In this document: positions 39,461 to 50,244 of the stretch, in pieces
Layout of the letters: every line of letters starts with the position of its first letter
How positions within the stretch are numbered: the first letter of the stretch is position 1
Source of the DNA: Marinomonas pontica
GTDB taxonomy: Bacteria; Pseudomonadota; Gammaproteobacteria; Pseudomonadales; Marinomonadaceae
Assembly: GCF_026191375.1 (NCBI RefSeq)
Contig: NZ_JAODTL010000019.1
Coordinates: 1-59,252 of the forward strand
Length of the DNA: 59,252 nt
Direction of reading: 5' to 3'
Notes under the pieces: model-generated
Database searches by the model: none
What the model saw: only the letters and a program-made list of their open reading frames with translations
Told to the model about the DNA's origin: nothing
Made by a program: the position numbers and the translations under genes

Positions 39461-40129
39461 TTAATCTGCCTTTACTTGAATCGCTTGGATAAAAAACATC
39501 ATGAACAGGCTTAATGGTTGCGTGCTTTTCATTAATCTTGAACGATGAACCGCGCCTTCCCATCCCATCCAAAAAGCGTAGGACAACTCTGAAATGCTTA
39601 CTTTTATGTCAATTTCACCGTGTTTTTGACTGTCTAGCAAACACGTGGCTACGCGGGTTTGCCAGCTGTGGTAAGTCGCCTGAAGTTGCTCTCGAAATAC
39701 TTCTGAAAGCAGGTTAGATTCTTGCTCTAGATTGCCTACTAAACAACCTCGTTTAAAATCATGTCGAACAATGCCATCTTGCGCATCTTGAGCAAAACGC
39801 TGTAAACGCTCTAACGGCGAAAAAGCATCGTCTAATAAAAAGCTGTCTAATTTTGCTTCGAAATAACGCCGATATCGCGCTAAAACCGCCAATCCAAAGG
39901 CTTCTTTGCTGGAAAAATAGTGATAAAAGGAGCCCTTCGGAACGCCAACAGATTTTAAAATGGGGTCAATACCACTGCGTACGAAACCCGTTTCGGTGAG
40001 TATCTTCATGCCTGCACGAAGCAGTGATTCTCGGGTATCGAGGGACTCCACAGAAGATTTTTTAGGCCGCCCACGACGTGGCTTACTGGATTGATCCATT
40101 AAAACGGGTTGTTCATCCACACACTTCAT
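39461..40129 (-). CDS. TetR-family regulator (AcuR-like)
   Basis: A 222-residue TetR protein with a basic N-terminus (KPRRGRPKK) and HTH region SVGVPKGSFYHYFSSKEAFG. Similarity of layout and its adjacency to acuI suggest the AcuR group, which releases DNA when acrylate or a similar compound is present. It lies 70 nt upstream of acuI on the same strand, with operator-like sites in front of itself (40172) and of acuI (39405), as expected for autorepression and repression of acuI. Start: ATG 40129, with ATG 40099 as an alternative. Confidence 0.82.
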   Translation of the reverse strand: MKCVDEQPVLMDQSSKPRRGRPKKSSVESLDTRESLLRAGMKILTETGFVRSGIDPILKSVGVPKGSFYHYFSSKEAFGLAVLARYRRYFEAKLDSFLLDDAFSPLERLQRFAQDAQDGIVRHDFKRGCLVGNLEQESNLLSEVFREQLQATYHSWQTRVATCLLDSQKHGEIDIKVSISELSYAFWMGWEGAVHRSRLMKSTQPLSLFMMFFIQAIQVKAD

Positions 40130-40171
40130 TACGAGTCACACTTTGGCTTTTTGACATACGAAAGAACAATT

Positions 40172-40186
40172 TAGACCAGTCGTCTA
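40172..40186. promoter_or_regulatory. TetR-type operator upstream of the AcuR-like gene
   Basis: TAGACCAGTCGTCTA, extended to TTTAGAC and GTCTAAA arms, lies 43 nt before the AcuR-like ATG. It shares arms and spacing with the site at 39405. Confidence 0.72.
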
Positions 40187-40213
40187 AAAAAATCAATTAC
40201 CATCTATCAATAC

Positions 40214-41092
40214 TTACACAACCGCGCCTTCGTGCCGCTTTTCTTGCGTCGGAGACACCCCAAAATAGCGCTTATAATCTCGGCTAAACTGATGCACGCT
40301 TTTATAACCCACTTCTAGCGCGATTTGACTGACGTTTTTAAGCCTCTGATTAAGCAGCATTTGCGCCTTTAGCAATCGCAATCGCTTTAAATACTGCACC
40401 GGTGAGGACCCTGTGATTTCTTTAAAATGGTGATGGAAACTGGACACGCTCATGTTGGCGTCGTCTGCCAGCTGCTCAACTCGTACTTCTTGATCCAGTT
40501 GCTGGTGCATTCCAGAAATGGCGTATGAAATACGAGAAAATCGACCTTGGTTCATCACTAGCGTTTTTAAGGCGGTGGCTTCTGGGCTTTGTAAAGCCGC
40601 AAAAATGACCTCTCTTACCCGTCCTTGTCCCATTAATTTGGCGGTTTTTGGGTCATACAACGCCTGAATGAGTCGAATTAACGCGCCTTCCATGTCATCG
40701 CTCATCGGCACTGCCGACATCGAGGAGTAAGTAGAATTGATAACGTCGCCGTCGTCTTGAAAGCCTGTCACTAATTCCATTAATACCGCAGGATCTAGGT
40801 CAATAGAAACACCGAGCAGTGGTCCGTCTTGGCTCGCGAAAGTTTCGCATTCAAAGGGTAAAGGTAGGGATTGCACCAGATAATGCCCGGAGTTGTAATG
40901 AATTTCGCGATCGCCTAAATAGCCAATTTTTTGACCTTGCGCGATGATGGTCAGTCCAGGGCGATACATCAGCGGCATTCTTGGAAGCGATTTGGAGCAT
41001 TTCATTAATCGCACATTCGCAATAGAGGTTTCTGAGAAACCTTCTTCTATAGCCAGAGTTTTGATCAAATCCACTAGCTTTTTATTATTCAT
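40214..41092 (-). CDS. AraC-family transcriptional regulator (YqhC-like)
   Basis: A 292-residue protein with an AraC_N domain (MYRPGLTIIAQGQKIGYLGD) and a C-terminal double HTH (DDANMSVSSFHHHFKEITG, then IALEVGYKSVHQFSRDYKRY). E. coli YqhC, with this build, activates an aldehyde reductase in response to aldehydes. It diverges from a Zn alcohol dehydrogenase at 41278, with 185 nt between, and probably controls it. It converges with nothing; it is head-to-tail with the AcuR-like gene. Confidence 0.87.
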   Translation of the reverse strand: MNNKKLVDLIKTLAIEEGFSETSIANVRLMKCSKSLPRMPLMYRPGLTIIAQGQKIGYLGDREIHYNSGHYLVQSLPLPFECETFASQDGPLLGVSIDLDPAVLMELVTGFQDDGDVINSTYSSMSAVPMSDDMEGALIRLIQALYDPKTAKLMGQGRVREVIFAALQSPEATALKTLVMNQGRFSRISYAISGMHQQLDQEVRVEQLADDANMSVSSFHHHFKEITGSSPVQYLKRLRLLKAQMLLNQRLKNVSQIALEVGYKSVHQFSRDYKRYFGVSPTQEKRHEGAVV

Positions 41093-41277
41093 GTTTAAGC
41101 CCTTTCGCTTTAAAAATCATGACTTGTATTATCCATTCAATATTGTGTAGGAAAAGTTAAGTTTTTAGAAATTGGAGAAATAGGCAAAACAACAATAAGA
41201 ATGCACAACACAATAAAAGAAAAATTCGTCTAGACTGCTCATCACTATTTCATTCTCTATTAATTGGAGCAAAGACG

Positions 41278-42333
41278 ATGAGTCAAGCAAAAGCCTACGC
41301 GGCAAGATCAGCCACCACACCATTAGCCCCTTTTTCTTTTGAGCGTCGTGCTCTGCGTGACAACGATGTGAATATCGATATTTTGTATTGTGGAGTGTGT
41401 CACTCAGACATTCATGTGGCAGAAAGTGACTGGGGACCAAGTGAATACCCAGTGGTTCCAGGCCACGAAATTGTTGGTCGTGTTACTGAGGTTGGTAGCA
41501 AAGTAAGCAAATATAAAGTGGGTGATATTGTCGGTGTGGGTTGCATGGTCGATTCTTGTCAACATTGTGCCCATTGCGCCGAAAGCTTAGAGCAATATTG
41601 CGATAATGGCTTTGTTGGTACTTATGGATTTCATGATCTTATCGATGGCAGCCTAACGTATGGCGGTTACTCAGATCACATTGTGGTTCGTGAAGAATTT
41701 GTGCTGTCTATCCCTGAAGCATTAGACGTAAGTAAAGCCGCGCCTTTATTGTGTGCCGGTATCACCACATATTCTCCCTTGCGTCATAATGGCGTCAAAG
41801 CCGGTGATAAAGTCGGTGTCCTTGGCATGGGCGGACTTGGCCACATGGGCGTGAAGTTTGCGAAAGCATTAGGGGCCGAAGTCACCATCTTCACTCGTTC
41901 AGAAAGCAAAATTGCGGAAGCGAAAAAACAAGGTGCCGATCATGTGATCGTATCGACCGATGAAGCGCAAATGCAGGCCGCGGCCATGTCTTTTGACTAC
42001 TTATTGGACACCATCCCAGTTCAACACGATTTGAACCCTTATTTAAATTGCTTAAAAGTAGACGGTACGCACATTCTTGTCGGTTTAGTAGAACCTATGG
42101 AACCTGCTCCGCATTCTGCTAATTTGGTTATGAAACGTCGCGTGCTGACGGGGTCATTGATTGGTGGAATCGCAGAAACACAAGAAGTGCTGGATTTCTG
42201 TGCAGAACACAATATTGAATGTGATGCTGAGATGATCAACATCCAAGACATTAATGAAGCGTATCAGCGCATGAAAAAAGGCGATGTGAAATATCGCTTT
42301 ATCATTGATATGAAGAGTTTAAAGGCAGAGTAA
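41278..42333 (+). CDS. Zinc-dependent alcohol dehydrogenase / aldehyde reductase (YahK-like)
   Basis: A 351-residue cinnamyl-alcohol-dehydrogenase-type MDR enzyme. The catalytic zinc ligands are in GVCHSDIH and PGHEIVG. The structural zinc cysteines are in VDSCQHCAHCAESLEQYC. The NADP-binding motif is VLGMGGLGHMGVKFA. Length and motifs match E. coli YahK (349), a broad aldehyde reductase. GGAGC lies upstream of ATG 41278. The YqhC-like regulator next door suggests induction by aldehydes. A strong terminator follows. Confidence 0.9.
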   Translation: MSQAKAYAARSATTPLAPFSFERRALRDNDVNIDILYCGVCHSDIHVAESDWGPSEYPVVPGHEIVGRVTEVGSKVSKYKVGDIVGVGCMVDSCQHCAHCAESLEQYCDNGFVGTYGFHDLIDGSLTYGGYSDHIVVREEFVLSIPEALDVSKAAPLLCAGITTYSPLRHNGVKAGDKVGVLGMGGLGHMGVKFAKALGAEVTIFTRSESKIAEAKKQGADHVIVSTDEAQMQAAAMSFDYLLDTIPVQHDLNPYLNCLKVDGTHILVGLVEPMEPAPHSANLVMKRRVLTGSLIGGIAETQEVLDFCAEHNIECDAEMINIQDINEAYQRMKKGDVKYRFIIDMKSLKAE

Positions 42334-42357
42334 CATTGTCATGTTAACACACTGACT

Positions 42358-42387
42358 AAAAGCGCCCCAGTGAGGGCGCTTTTTTTT
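42358..42387 (+). terminator. Terminator after the Zn alcohol dehydrogenase
   Basis: AAAAGCGCCC and GGGCGCTTTT pair around CAGTGA, followed by a run of eight T. It lies 25 nt after the stop. Confidence 0.93.
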
Positions 42388-42513
42388 GCCTTCGTTTTTT
42401 TGCTTTCGGGCTGCTTTCAAGTTACGACTTGACCCTATGAAACCATGATCGAAACAGTCTATTTCAACGCTCATTTTCCTCACAAAGTTACTCACAATCA
42501 GCATTTTCTCGAT

Positions 42514-42867
42514 TTATCCACTATCTTTAATGCCAAAATGAAAGCGTCAATTATTCACACACTGACCATAGAGAAAATAAAAAAAGCATTTTTTTATTTT
42601 TTTACTTGTGGATTGTTTATCCGAAAAAATGGGCGTTTTTGTTGTTGAAATCGAAATAAAATCTTTATAAAACAATTTCTTATGTTTATAAAAACAATAC
42701 AAAAGCACTGTTGATAAGTATGGTGATAGGTGGATAAAAAGTTTTGCACAGTTTTTAACAACTCGACACTTAAAAAACCGCTCTGTATAACTCACCACCT
42801 TATACACAGGTATAGGTTATCCACATAACAGGATAATAAGGCGGTTTCTAACATGTTGTTATCAACA
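42514..42867. other. Second DnaA-box cluster upstream of mnmG
   Basis: The 766-nt gap between 42334 and 43099 carries no credible gene but holds many DnaA boxes. Exact to TTATNCACA: TTATTCACA 42551, TTATACACA 42800, TTATCCACA 42817. One mismatch: TTATCCACT 42514, TGTTGATAA 42709, GGTGGATAA 42729, TTTTGCACA 42742, TCTGTATAA 42782, TTATCAACA 42859. The stretch is very AT-rich, with A/T tracts around 42575-42720. This matches the gidA-side origin region known in some pseudomonads. Whether it initiates replication is not shown. Confidence 0.75.
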
Positions 42868-43099
42868 TAAACTAATGATAAATAGCGTTTTTTTATGTTT
42901 ATAAACAGATTTTTGCCTCCTATATAGACATAACAAACATAAAAAGACATACCTATATAATACTTTATTTAATATTGATGACCGGGGGGATCTACGTTTC
43001 GTCGCTTTCTTTTTCCAAATTAGCCGATATACTAGGCGCCCTTATCGAAAATTGTTCGTTTTTTATTCATTTCTATTGATTAGTAATACCGAGGTTCCA

Positions 43100-44989
43100 G
43101 TGGATTTCCCAAGTTGTTTTGATGTGATTGTGGTTGGTGGCGGACACGCTGGTACAGAAGCAGCGTTAGCTTCAGCACGCATGGGCGTTAAAACGTTATT
43201 GCTTTCCCACAACATTGAAACGTTAGGACAAATGTCCTGTAATCCTGCCATTGGTGGTATAGGGAAATCCCATTTGGTAAAAGAGATTGATGCTTTAGAC
43301 GGCGCAATGGCGTTGGCTACCGATAAAGCAGGCATTCAATTTCGCACATTAAACTCCCGTAAAGGACCAGCAGTTCGTGCAACCAGAGCACAAGCTGACC
43401 GAATTCTTTATAAAGCCGCCATTCGTTATCAATTAGAGAACCAAGAAAACTTATGGTTGTTTCAACAGTCTGCGGAAGATTTGATTGTTGAAAACGGTGC
43501 TGCACGTGGTGTGGTTACTCAAACAGGCATTCGTTTCAACAGCAAAACAGTGGTGTTAACAGCGGGAACTTTTTTGGGCGGTGTTATTCACGTCGGCTTA
43601 CAAAACCACGCTGGTGGTCGTGCTGGAGATCCGCCGTCTATTGGCTTGGCTCAAAAGTTGCGCGCGCTGCCGTTCCGAGTAGATCGTTTGAAAACCGGCA
43701 CACCGCCTCGAATAGATGCTCGAACGGTCGATTTCTCTCAAATGCAAGCGCAACCGGGTGATGACATCGACCCTGTTATGTCTTACATGGGCAATCGTTC
43801 TATGCACCCTCGTCAAATTGAGTGTTTCATTACGCATACGAATGAACGCACCCATGACATTATTCGTTCTGGTATGGATCGATCTCCTATGTACACAGGG
43901 GTGATTGAAGGGGTTGGCCCACGTTATTGCCCGTCCATTGAAGACAAAATCGTGCGATTTGCCGATAAAAACTCCCATCAGATCTTTATCGAGCCAGAAG
44001 GGTTAACCACACACGAATTGTACCCAAATGGCATTTCCACTTCTTTGCCATTTGATGTGCAAATTGAGTTAGTTCGTTCGATGAAAGGCATGGAAAACGC
44101 GCACATTATTCGTCCGGGTTATGCGATTGAATACGACTATTTTAATCCGCAAGATTTGAAGTATTCACTGGAAACCAAACACATGCCTGGTTTGTTCTTT
44201 GCTGGACAAATTAACGGCACAACGGGCTACGAAGAAGCAGGCGCACAAGGCTTGTTGGCTGGTCTAAACGCGGCTTTGCTTGCACAAGACAAAGACGCTT
44301 GGACACCTCGTCGTGACGAAGCGTATCTGGGAGTGCTGGTTGATGATTTGATCAGTATGGGGACGAAAGAACCGTACCGTATGTTTACTAGTCGTGCCGA
44401 GTATCGTTTGATTTTGCGTGAAGACAACGCCGACATGCGTTTAACAGAAAAAGGCCGTGAACTTGGTTTGGTTTCTGATGAACGTTGGGCGGCTTTCTGC
44501 AAAAAACGCGAAGCCATTGAACTGGAAACTCAGCGACTTAAATCCAGTTGGATTGTGCCAAATACGCCAGAAGCGGAAAGCATCAATCCTAAATTAGAAA
44601 CACCGATTACTCATGAGTACAGTTTGTTGGATTTGCTGAAACGTCCAAATATTGTGTATTCCGATGTGGCGAATTTGAAAAACGCGCTTGAAGAACCTGT
44701 TGATGAACAAGTTTCTGAACAGGTTCAAATCGCGGTAAAATACGCTGGGTACATTTCTCGTCAAGCGGAAGACATTGAGCGTCTACGTCGACAAGAAAAC
44801 ACAGAATTACCAGCGGATTTGGATTATTCCAAGATGGAAGGCTTATCAAATGAGATCAAACAAAAGTTAACTCAGTTGCGCCCAGCCACGCTTGCAGCGG
44901 CCTCTCGCATCCAAGGTGTGACACCGGCTGCCGTGTCCTTACTCTTAATTCATTTGAAAAAACGTGCGATTGCACGCAAAAGTGCCTAG
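43100..44989 (+). CDS. mnmG: tRNA modification enzyme MnmG (GidA)
   Basis: A 629-residue FAD protein, the same length as E. coli MnmG. The N-terminal Rossmann motif is [40 protein letters not shown] and [20 protein letters not shown] are invariant. With MnmE it modifies wobble uridine. I chose GTG 43100 because GAGG lies about 5 nt upstream and the protein then matches the family start; the frame is open to 43052. It follows the second DnaA-box cluster. Confidence 0.97.
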   Translation: MDFPSCFDVIVVGGGHAGTEAALASARMGVKTLLLSHNIETLGQMSCNPAIGGIGKSHLVKEIDALDGAMALATDKAGIQFRTLNSRKGPAVRATRAQADRILYKAAIRYQLENQENLWLFQQSAEDLIVENGAARGVVTQTGIRFNSKTVVLTAGTFLGGVIHVGLQNHAGGRAGDPPSIGLAQKLRALPFRVDRLKTGTPPRIDARTVDFSQMQAQPGDDIDPVMSYMGNRSMHPRQIECFITHTNERTHDIIRSGMDRSPMYTGVIEGVGPRYCPSIEDKIVRFADKNSHQIFIEPEGLTTHELYPNGISTSLPFDVQIELVRSMKGMENAHIIRPGYAIEYDYFNPQDLKYSLETKHMPGLFFAGQINGTTGYEEAGAQGLLAGLNAALLAQDKDAWTPRRDEAYLGVLVDDLISMGTKEPYRMFTSRAEYRLILREDNADMRLTEKGRELGLVSDERWAAFCKKREAIELETQRLKSSWIVPNTPEAESINPKLETPITHEYSLLDLLKRPNIVYSDVANLKNALEEPVDEQVSEQVQIAVKYAGYISRQAEDIERLRRQENTELPADLDYSKMEGLSNEIKQKLTQLRPATLAAASRIQGVTPAAVSLLLIHLKKRAIARKSA

Positions 44990-45040
44990 AATCATCAGCC
45001 GATAATCCTTGATTACTATCTTTATAGAAATGGATCGACT

Positions 45041-45667
45041 GTGACACACTTTGACACTATTCAAAAAGGCGCCCAACAAATGGGCGCTTCTTTATCTGAT
45101 GAAACCATTCAGACTCTTGTTAACTATTTAGCCATGCTAGAAAAGTGGAATAAGGCTTACAACCTAACCGCGATTCGAGATGTTGAGCAAATGATCTCAT
45201 TGCATTTGTTGGACAGTTTGGCGACGTTACCTTTCATTAAGGGCGATAACATCATCGACGTAGGTACTGGACCTGGCCTACCTGGTATGGTGCTTGCTAT
45301 ATGTTACCCAGAAAAACAGTTTACTTTACTAGACAGTAATGGCAAAAAAACTCGCTTTCTGACTCAGGTTAAAATGGAGCTTGGTATTCAGAACGTAACC
45401 GTTGCAAATGAGCGTGTTGAAAAACATGCCTTTCAAGGGACTTACGACCATGTGATTTCTCGAGCTTTCGCTTCTTTGCAAGATATGATCAATTGGACGT
45501 TGCCTCTTCCTAAAGACACAGGTAACTTTTTGGCCATGAAAGGGGTTTATCCTAGTGAAGAAATTGCGGCGCTACCTAAAGAGGTCGAGTTGGTGTCAGT
45601 AGAACCTCTTAATGTGCCAAGTGTTCAGGCGGAGCGTCACATGGTAGTGATGACGCGTAAAGGATAA
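45041..45667 (+). CDS. rsmG: 16S rRNA m7G527 methyltransferase RsmG
   Basis: A 208-residue SAM-dependent methyltransferase. Marks are KWNKAYNLTAIRD, LHLLDSLATLPF, the SAM site IIDVGTGPGLPGMVLA and VISRAFASLQDM. It methylates G527 of 16S rRNA. The start is GTG 45041. It follows mnmG by 51 nt and precedes parA by 3 nt, in the conserved gidA-gidB-parA-parB order. Confidence 0.97.
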   Translation: MTHFDTIQKGAQQMGASLSDETIQTLVNYLAMLEKWNKAYNLTAIRDVEQMISLHLLDSLATLPFIKGDNIIDVGTGPGLPGMVLAICYPEKQFTLLDSNGKKTRFLTQVKMELGIQNVTVANERVEKHAFQGTYDHVISRAFASLQDMINWTLPLPKDTGNFLAMKGVYPSEEIAALPKEVELVSVEPLNVPSVQAERHMVVMTRKG

Positions 45668-45670
45668 AGC

Positions 45671-46474
45671 ATGGCAAAAATCATTGCAGTAACCAACCAA
45701 AAAGGTGGTGTTGGCAAAACAACCACCTGCGTCAACTTAGCCGCATCGCTGGCCGCGATGAAGCGTCGAGTGTTGTTGATTGACCTCGATCCGCAAGGAA
45801 ATGCGACAACGGGAAGTGGCTTCACCAAAGAAGAATTAGACACCAGTGTTTATGACGTATTGATTGGTTCTCATGGCGTGAAAGACGTTATGAAGCAAAG
45901 TATGCCCGGAGAGTACTGGGTTTTGCCTGCAAATGGTGATTTGACCGGGGCGGAAGTGGTATTACTTGATCTGCCCAGTAAAGAAACACGTTTACGGGCG
46001 GGGTTGTACGAAGTCGACAATGACTTTGATTATATTTTATTGGATTGTCCGCCAGCCTTAAACATGTTGACTGTGAATGCGTTGGCCGCATCACAAGGCG
46101 TTCTAATTCCTGTTCAATGTGAATATTACGCATTAGAAGGCTTAACAGCGTTACTACAAACCATTGAACGAATTACGCAAGCGTTAAACCCAGCGTTAGA
46201 AGTCGAAGGGATTTTGCGTACCATGTACGATCCTCGCCCTAGTTTAACGCACGATGTGTCTAGTCAGCTTCACAAGCATTTTGGTGACAAAGTATACGAC
46301 ACGGTGATTCCTCGTAATATTCGTTTGGCAGAATCACCCAGCTACGGTTTACCTGTTTTACATTATGAAAAACAGTCTCGTGGTGCCATGGCCTACCTTG
46401 CTTTGGCCAGTGAATTTATTCGCAAAATCTGTGGCGTGATAACGTTTTTACATAAGCAATTTAATACCAATTAG
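45671..46474 (+). CDS. parA: Chromosome partitioning ATPase ParA (Soj)
   Basis: A 267-residue Walker-type ATPase with the deviant Walker A KGGVGKTTTCVNLA, switch region DLDPQGNATTGSG and YILLDCPPALNMLTVNAL. It lacks the N-terminal DNA-binding extension of plasmid ParA proteins, so it is the chromosomal type. With ParB it segregates origins. The C-terminus (CGVITFLHKQFNTN) is a little longer than usual. It follows rsmG by 3 nt. Confidence 0.96.
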   Translation: MAKIIAVTNQKGGVGKTTTCVNLAASLAAMKRRVLLIDLDPQGNATTGSGFTKEELDTSVYDVLIGSHGVKDVMKQSMPGEYWVLPANGDLTGAEVVLLDLPSKETRLRAGLYEVDNDFDYILLDCPPALNMLTVNALAASQGVLIPVQCEYYALEGLTALLQTIERITQALNPALEVEGILRTMYDPRPSLTHDVSSQLHKHFGDKVYDTVIPRNIRLAESPSYGLPVLHYEKQSRGAMAYLALASEFIRKICGVITFLHKQFNTN

Positions 46475-46484
46475 GGTTAATGAA

Positions 46485-47368
46485 ATGACGATGAAAAAAA
46501 GAGGTCTAGGTCGTGGCTTAGATGCATTGTTAGCACCACAAACAGCGGCCGCAAAACAGGCTGATGGCGGTATTAATAATGAACAGATTAAAGGCCTGAC
46601 TTATTTGCCTGTGGAATGGCTTTCCAAAGGTAAATTCCAACCTCGTCGTGATATGAACCCTGCCCAGTTAGAAGAGTTGGCGGCCTCTATCCGAACACAA
46701 GGCATCATGCAGCCTATTGTGGTGAGGCCAAATGGCCATAATCAATATGAAATTATCGCCGGCGAGCGTCGCTGGAGAGCGGCTAAGTTAGCGGATTTAA
46801 CACAAGTCCCTGTGATTATCCGACATGTTGAAGACGCGGATGCTGTGGTGTTAGCCCTGATTGAAAACATTCAGCGTGAAGATCTAAACCCTGTAGAGGA
46901 AGCACTGGCTTTACAACGTCTCGTTGAAGATTTTCATCTTACCCAACAAGAAGTGGCAGACACAGTGGGAAATCTCGTTCGACGGTCGCGAATTTATTGC
47001 GTTTGTTGGGTTTGACACCAGAAGTTCGTCGTCTGTTGGAGCATGGTGACATTGAAATGGGGCACGCGCGCGCGCTATTGCCTCTAGAGCATGATAAGCA
47101 AATTCAAGCAGCATCACAGGTTGTGACCAAATCGTTATCTGTTCGCGAAACGGAAAGATTGGCTAAAAATGTCCAGGCAGCGGAAAAAAACGAAGACAGT
47201 AAACCCGCTCTGCCTGATTTGAGTGCAGAGGCTGAACGCATCAGCCAAAAAATCAACGCCGCCGTCAAAATACAACCTTCTGCTAAAGGGAAAGGCAAGT
47301 TGGTTATTGAGTATCGTAACCCTGAACACCTAGAATTGCTGATCAGCGAGTTGCTTGCTGGGAATTAA
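46485..47368 (+). CDS. parB: Chromosome partitioning protein ParB (Spo0J), frameshifted
   Basis: Repaired, this is a 294-residue centromere-binding protein. The N-terminus is KKRGLGRGLDALLA. The CTPase/parS block shows GIMQPIVVRP, EIIAGERRWRAAKLA and LIENIQREDLNPVEEA. The HTH region breaks at about 46968-46973: adding one base to GTGGGAAATCTCG restores ADTVGKSRSTVANLLRLLGL, the family sequence. The C-terminal dimerisation domain then ends normally. Since ParB is highly conserved at this locus, a missing base in the sequence is the simplest explanation. I saw no full parS site nearby. Confidence 0.88.
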
Positions 47369-47439
47369 CAAAATTTCTAGTAAGTGCTTTTTCTAACGAG
47401 ATAAGAGCTCTGGAAACTGTTTCTGCTATTCGGTTTAAG

Positions 47440-47468
47440 TTGAACACAGTCGTCATAACCCATATAAT
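47440..47468 (+). promoter_or_regulatory. Sigma-70 promoter of the atp operon
   Basis: TTGAAC at 47440-47445 and a perfect TATAAT at 47463-47468 are separated by exactly 17 nt. It lies 63 nt before the preferred atpI start, in the parB-atpI gap. Confidence 0.83.
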
Positions 47469-47531
47469 GCCTCGAATTTTGTAAATGATCACATTGATTG
47501 CACTTTTACAGTGCGCAAAGAGAGTGAGGAA

Positions 47532-47936
47532 ATGGGGACAAACAAGCCACTAAGCGCGAGTGCCATCATTAGCGCGAAAAAGAAGGCTGTGTTTCGTTTT
47601 CTTTTTTTACAATTATTACTGACTCTTTTTATATCATTGGGAATTTTTTACGTTGCTGGTGGTCTGTATGGGTACTCTTTTATTTTCGGAGCGTTAACCA
47701 GCATACTGCCAAGCGTTTATATGGCTTGGCGAATCTTTGGTTATAGGGGAACTCGACCTGCCAAAGAGGTTGTTCGATCATTTTATCGAGGAGAAGCTGG
47801 TAAATTAGCAATGACAGCTGTATTACTGTCGCTGGTTTTTCTTCTGGTAAAGCCATTGGCTGCAGGGGCTTTTTTTGCAGGCTTTGGTTGTGCAATTTTG
47901 AGTCATTGGCTCAGTCCTATCGTACTAAAGCATTAA
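47532..47936 (+). CDS. atpI: ATP synthase subunit I
   Basis: A 134-residue protein with four predicted membrane helices (VFRFLFLQLLLTLFISLGIF; GYSFIFGALTSILPSVYMAW; then TAVLLSLVFLLV and GAFFAGFGCAILSHWL). AtpI helps assemble the c-ring or import Mg2+, and is the first gene of many atp operons. The start could also be GTG 47511 (141 residues); AAAGAGAG upstream of ATG 47532 decided my choice. Confidence 0.88.
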   Translation: MGTNKPLSASAIISAKKKAVFRFLFLQLLLTLFISLGIFYVAGGLYGYSFIFGALTSILPSVYMAWRIFGYRGTRPAKEVVRSFYRGEAGKLAMTAVLLSLVFLLVKPLAAGAFFAGFGCAILSHWLSPIVLKH

Positions 47937-47969
47937 GTTGTACGAAGGAAATAAGGTTTTAATCATTGA

Positions 47970-48809
<840 letters not shown>

Positions 48810-48850
48810 AAGTGTGTTCTTTAAAGTAATATTATTTAAACCTTATCTAA

Positions 48851-49132
<282 letters not shown>

Positions 49133-49187
49133 TTTTCTGTAATGTTACAGAAACGATTTTTAAACGACTTAGAGCGAGGGTATTAGC

Positions 49188-49658
49188 GTGAATTTGAATC
49201 TCACACTTATAGGCCAAGCTATCTCGTTTGCGATTTTTGTCTGGTTCTGCATGAAGTATGTGTGGCCACCAGTGATTGCTGCGCTCGAAGAGCGTAGCAA
49301 GAAAATTGCAGACGGTTTGGAAGCAGCGAATCGCGCTTCACGTGATCTTGAGTTGGCACAAGAACAAGCCTCTCAAATTCTACGCGAAAGCAAAGATAAC
49401 GCGGCCGAGATTATTGAACAAGCCAACAAACGTGCGAACCAAATGATCGACGAGGCAAAAGAGCAGGTGATTGCCGATGGCAAGCGTCTGCGCGAAGCGG
49501 CTCAAGCAGAAATTGAACAAGATGTTATGCGTGCTAAAGAAGCATTGCGTGCTCAAGTTTCCGTTCTTGCATTTGCCGGCGCCGAGAAGATTTTGGGAGC
49601 CACCATTGACGAAAAAGCACATAGCGAGATCGTTGAACAGCTCGCCAAAGAGCTTTAA
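49188..49658 (+). CDS. atpF: ATP synthase F0 subunit b
   Basis: A 156-residue peripheral-stalk subunit (E. coli 156): one N-terminal helix ([19 protein letters not shown]) followed by a long charged coiled coil. The start is GTG or ATG near 49188; the first codon here is GTG. It dimerises and joins a, c and delta. Confidence 0.96.
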   Translation: MNLNLTLIGQAISFAIFVWFCMKYVWPPVIAALEERSKKIADGLEAANRASRDLELAQEQASQILRESKDNAAEIIEQANKRANQMIDEAKEQVIADGKRLREAAQAEIEQDVMRAKEALRAQVSVLAFAGAEKILGATIDEKAHSEIVEQLAKEL

Positions 49659-49669
49659 GCGAGGGTCTA

Positions 49670-50206
49670 ATGGCTGAATTAAAAACAGTCGCGCGACCGT
49701 ACGCGAAAGCGGTTTTCGAAGTTGCTAGAGAGCAAGGCCATATTACTGAGTGGGCCGATATGTTAAGCATATTGGCCGCTGTTACAGTAGAGCCTAAGCT
49801 TGAGAAAGCACTTGGAAATCCCGCTTTTAGTGCGGAAGAGAAGGCAAACGCTCTAGCGGACGTTTGTGCAGAAGTAGCTACAGAACAAGGCAAAGCATTT
49901 TTGCTTGCTCTTGCAGTGAATAAGCGTTTATCGCTTCTTCCTATGATTTCTGAGTTATTTTTACAGTTCAAACTGAATTTTGAAAAAGCCGTAAATGTTG
50001 AATTTACGTCTGCTTTCGAATTAACAGCAGAACAAACACAAGCATTAGCCGCTTCATTGGCGAAAAAGTTGGACCGTACTGTCAACTTAACCAGTGAAAC
50101 AGACGCGAGCCTAATTGGTGGCGTGGTTATCCGTACCGGTGACTTAATCATCGACGGTTCAGTACGCGGTAAATTAGCGAAACTGGCCGAGGCGATAAAC
50201 TCCTAG
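49670..50206 (+). CDS. atpH: ATP synthase F1 subunit delta
   Basis: A 178-residue OSCP/delta subunit (E. coli 177) with RPYAKAVFEVAREQG at the N-terminus and TDASLIGGVVIRTGDLIIDG near the C-terminus. It links the stator to the top of F1. It follows atpF by 11 nt. Confidence 0.97.
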   Translation: MAELKTVARPYAKAVFEVAREQGHITEWADMLSILAAVTVEPKLEKALGNPAFSAEEKANALADVCAEVATEQGKAFLLALAVNKRLSLLPMISELFLQFKLNFEKAVNVEFTSAFELTAEQTQALAASLAKKLDRTVNLTSETDASLIGGVVIRTGDLIIDGSVRGKLAKLAEAINS

Positions 50207-50244
50207 TGTTTCGTTAAATCGAAACCAGGGTTGAGGAATTTAGC

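Noticed and set aside
42445..42648. 67-codon ORF in the mnmG upstream region
   Set aside because: It has no ribosome-binding site or recognisable protein, is AT-biased, and runs through DnaA boxes. It is best explained as chance in origin-like DNA.
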